Assembly: GCF_015689335.1 (NCBI RefSeq)
Contig: NZ_CP065053.1
Coordinates: 4,402,001 to 4,466,000, forward strand
Source: Massilia antarctica
GTDB lineage: Bacteria; Pseudomonadota; Gammaproteobacteria; Burkholderiales; Burkholderiaceae_D
Direction of reading: 5' to 3'
Length of the DNA: 64,000 bases
Every line of letters starts with the position of its first letter. Position 1 is the stretch's first letter. Shown piece by piece: positions 63,640-64,000 of the stretch. A model generated the notes under the pieces. That model had not been told where the DNA came from. It saw only the letters and a program-made list of their open reading frames with translations, and did no database searches. The translations under genes were made by a program, and so were the position numbers.

Positions 63640-63735
63640 AACTTTCTGAACCGCCCGCTGCGCACCCGCATGCCGGGTGACGTGGGCGGGGATCGGTCAG
63701 GTACCCTAACCGCCCCCTATCCCGATCGGCCCTTA
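63640..63735 (+). ncRNA. Group-II-intron-like 3' end relic (domain V/VI-like hairpins)
   Basis: The segment GAACCGCCCGCTGCGCACCC, then GCATGCCGGGTGACGTGGGC, resembles the domain V hairpin found at 3' ends of many bacterial group II introns. It is followed by a second hairpin, GGTCAGG paired with CCTAACC inside GGCGGGG/CCCCC, like domain VI, and the CCCTATCCCGAT tail. No reverse transcriptase is present upstream, so it is a relic. Confidence 0.4.
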
Positions 63736-63747
63736 CCAGGCCCAGTG

Positions 63748-63870
63748 CTATTCGTGATAGCGATCGCGCAGGTCGAGAGCGCTGCCGTGAACCTCTTCCA
63801 CCAGTTCATACAGCACCAACCCAACCATCCCTCCAAAAATGGCCATGACAAACATGCTTAACATGATCAT
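63748..63870 (-). CDS. Possible 40-residue small membrane protein
   Basis: MIMLSMFVMAIFGGMVGLVL is a single hydrophobic helix, followed by YELVEEVHGSALDLRDRYHE, a charged tail. Upstream the frame stays open for 16 codons without another start. The transmembrane helix plus charged tail looks like a genuine small membrane protein, but the ribosome site is weak and no family is recognised. Confidence 0.35.
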   Translation of the reverse strand: MIMLSMFVMAIFGGMVGLVLYELVEEVHGSALDLRDRYHE

Positions 63871-63953
63871 GAACCGCCGTTGAGCGATTTCTCCCGTAGT
63901 TGATACATCTAAACTTTAGCAGATGGATGCCGCAATTCAAGGTTGCGATGCAC

Positions 63954-64000
63954 TTATTTAACAATCAGATCCGGCGCCATCACGCCCTTCAAATACAGGC
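63954..64000 (-). CDS. 3' end of an unidentified gene (cut by the right edge)
   Basis: Minus-strand reading gives ...LYLKGVMAPDLIVK followed by TAA at 63956-63954. Only the last 14 codons are in the window. The sequence looks like a real protein C-terminus but is too short to name. Confidence 0.4.
   Translation of the reverse strand, partial: LYLKGVMAPDLIVK

Noticed and set aside
1..64000. tRNA, rRNA, riboswitch or replication origin
   Set aside because: I looked for cloverleaf-like or known conserved RNA sequence in the intergenic gaps and saw none I could support.

Overview
The window (about 65% GC by eye) looks like chromosome from a Massilia/Duganella/Janthinobacterium-type betaproteobacterium (Oxalobacteraceae). 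This is inferred from the gene repertoire (CheV, oleate hydratase, Oar-like TonB receptor, two-partner secretion) and from codon and base composition. No rRNA, tRNA or other species marker is present to prove it.

Layout. 1-15.2 kb is ordinary chromosomal content: a secreted acetylxylan-esterase-type hydrolase (cut by the left edge), a hemerythrin-like protein, a Crp/Fnr regulator, a DHCW-motif cupin, oleate hydratase, two exported beta-propeller sugar/lactone enzymes, CheV, an alpha/beta hydrolase, an EcsC-like protein, three consecutive AIM24-family genes and an EamA-type transporter. 15.3-25.3 kb is a mobile island. It holds a frameshifted IS91-type transposase, an intact IS4-type element with a perfect 9-bp target duplication, an AT-richer three-gene operon (ribbon-helix-helix protein, AAA ATPase, subtilisin-like protease) and a second inverted copy of the same IS4 element. 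That second copy is itself split by a different IS4-family element with a 10-bp duplication. The ATPase/protease pair has the architecture of the ietAS anti-phage system.

25.9-40.8 kb is a coherent carbohydrate locus: ABC ATPase, very large GH94 phosphorylase, divergent LacI regulator, TonB-dependent receptor, GH144 (endo-beta-1,2-glucanase family), sugar-binding lipoprotein, two permeases and a GH1 beta-glucosidase. The family combination points to import and phosphorolysis of beta-1,2-glucan (sophoro-oligosaccharides). The four GH144-to-permease genes are tightly packed, with 4-bp ATGA overlaps. Two LacI-type operator palindromes lie in the divergent promoter region.

41.0-63.3 kb is a two-partner secretion / contact-dependent inhibition locus. 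It contains a TpsB transporter, a 5,751-codon TpsA/CdiA-like exoprotein, and an overlapping immunity gene. After a complete ISL3-type element comes a second, 5'-truncated copy of the toxin tail with its own immunity gene. The toxin tails are much AT-richer than the rest, end almost identically, and match no toxin family I can name. The right edge (63.3-64 kb) carries a group-II-intron-like 3' end relic, a possible small membrane protein and the last codons of another gene.
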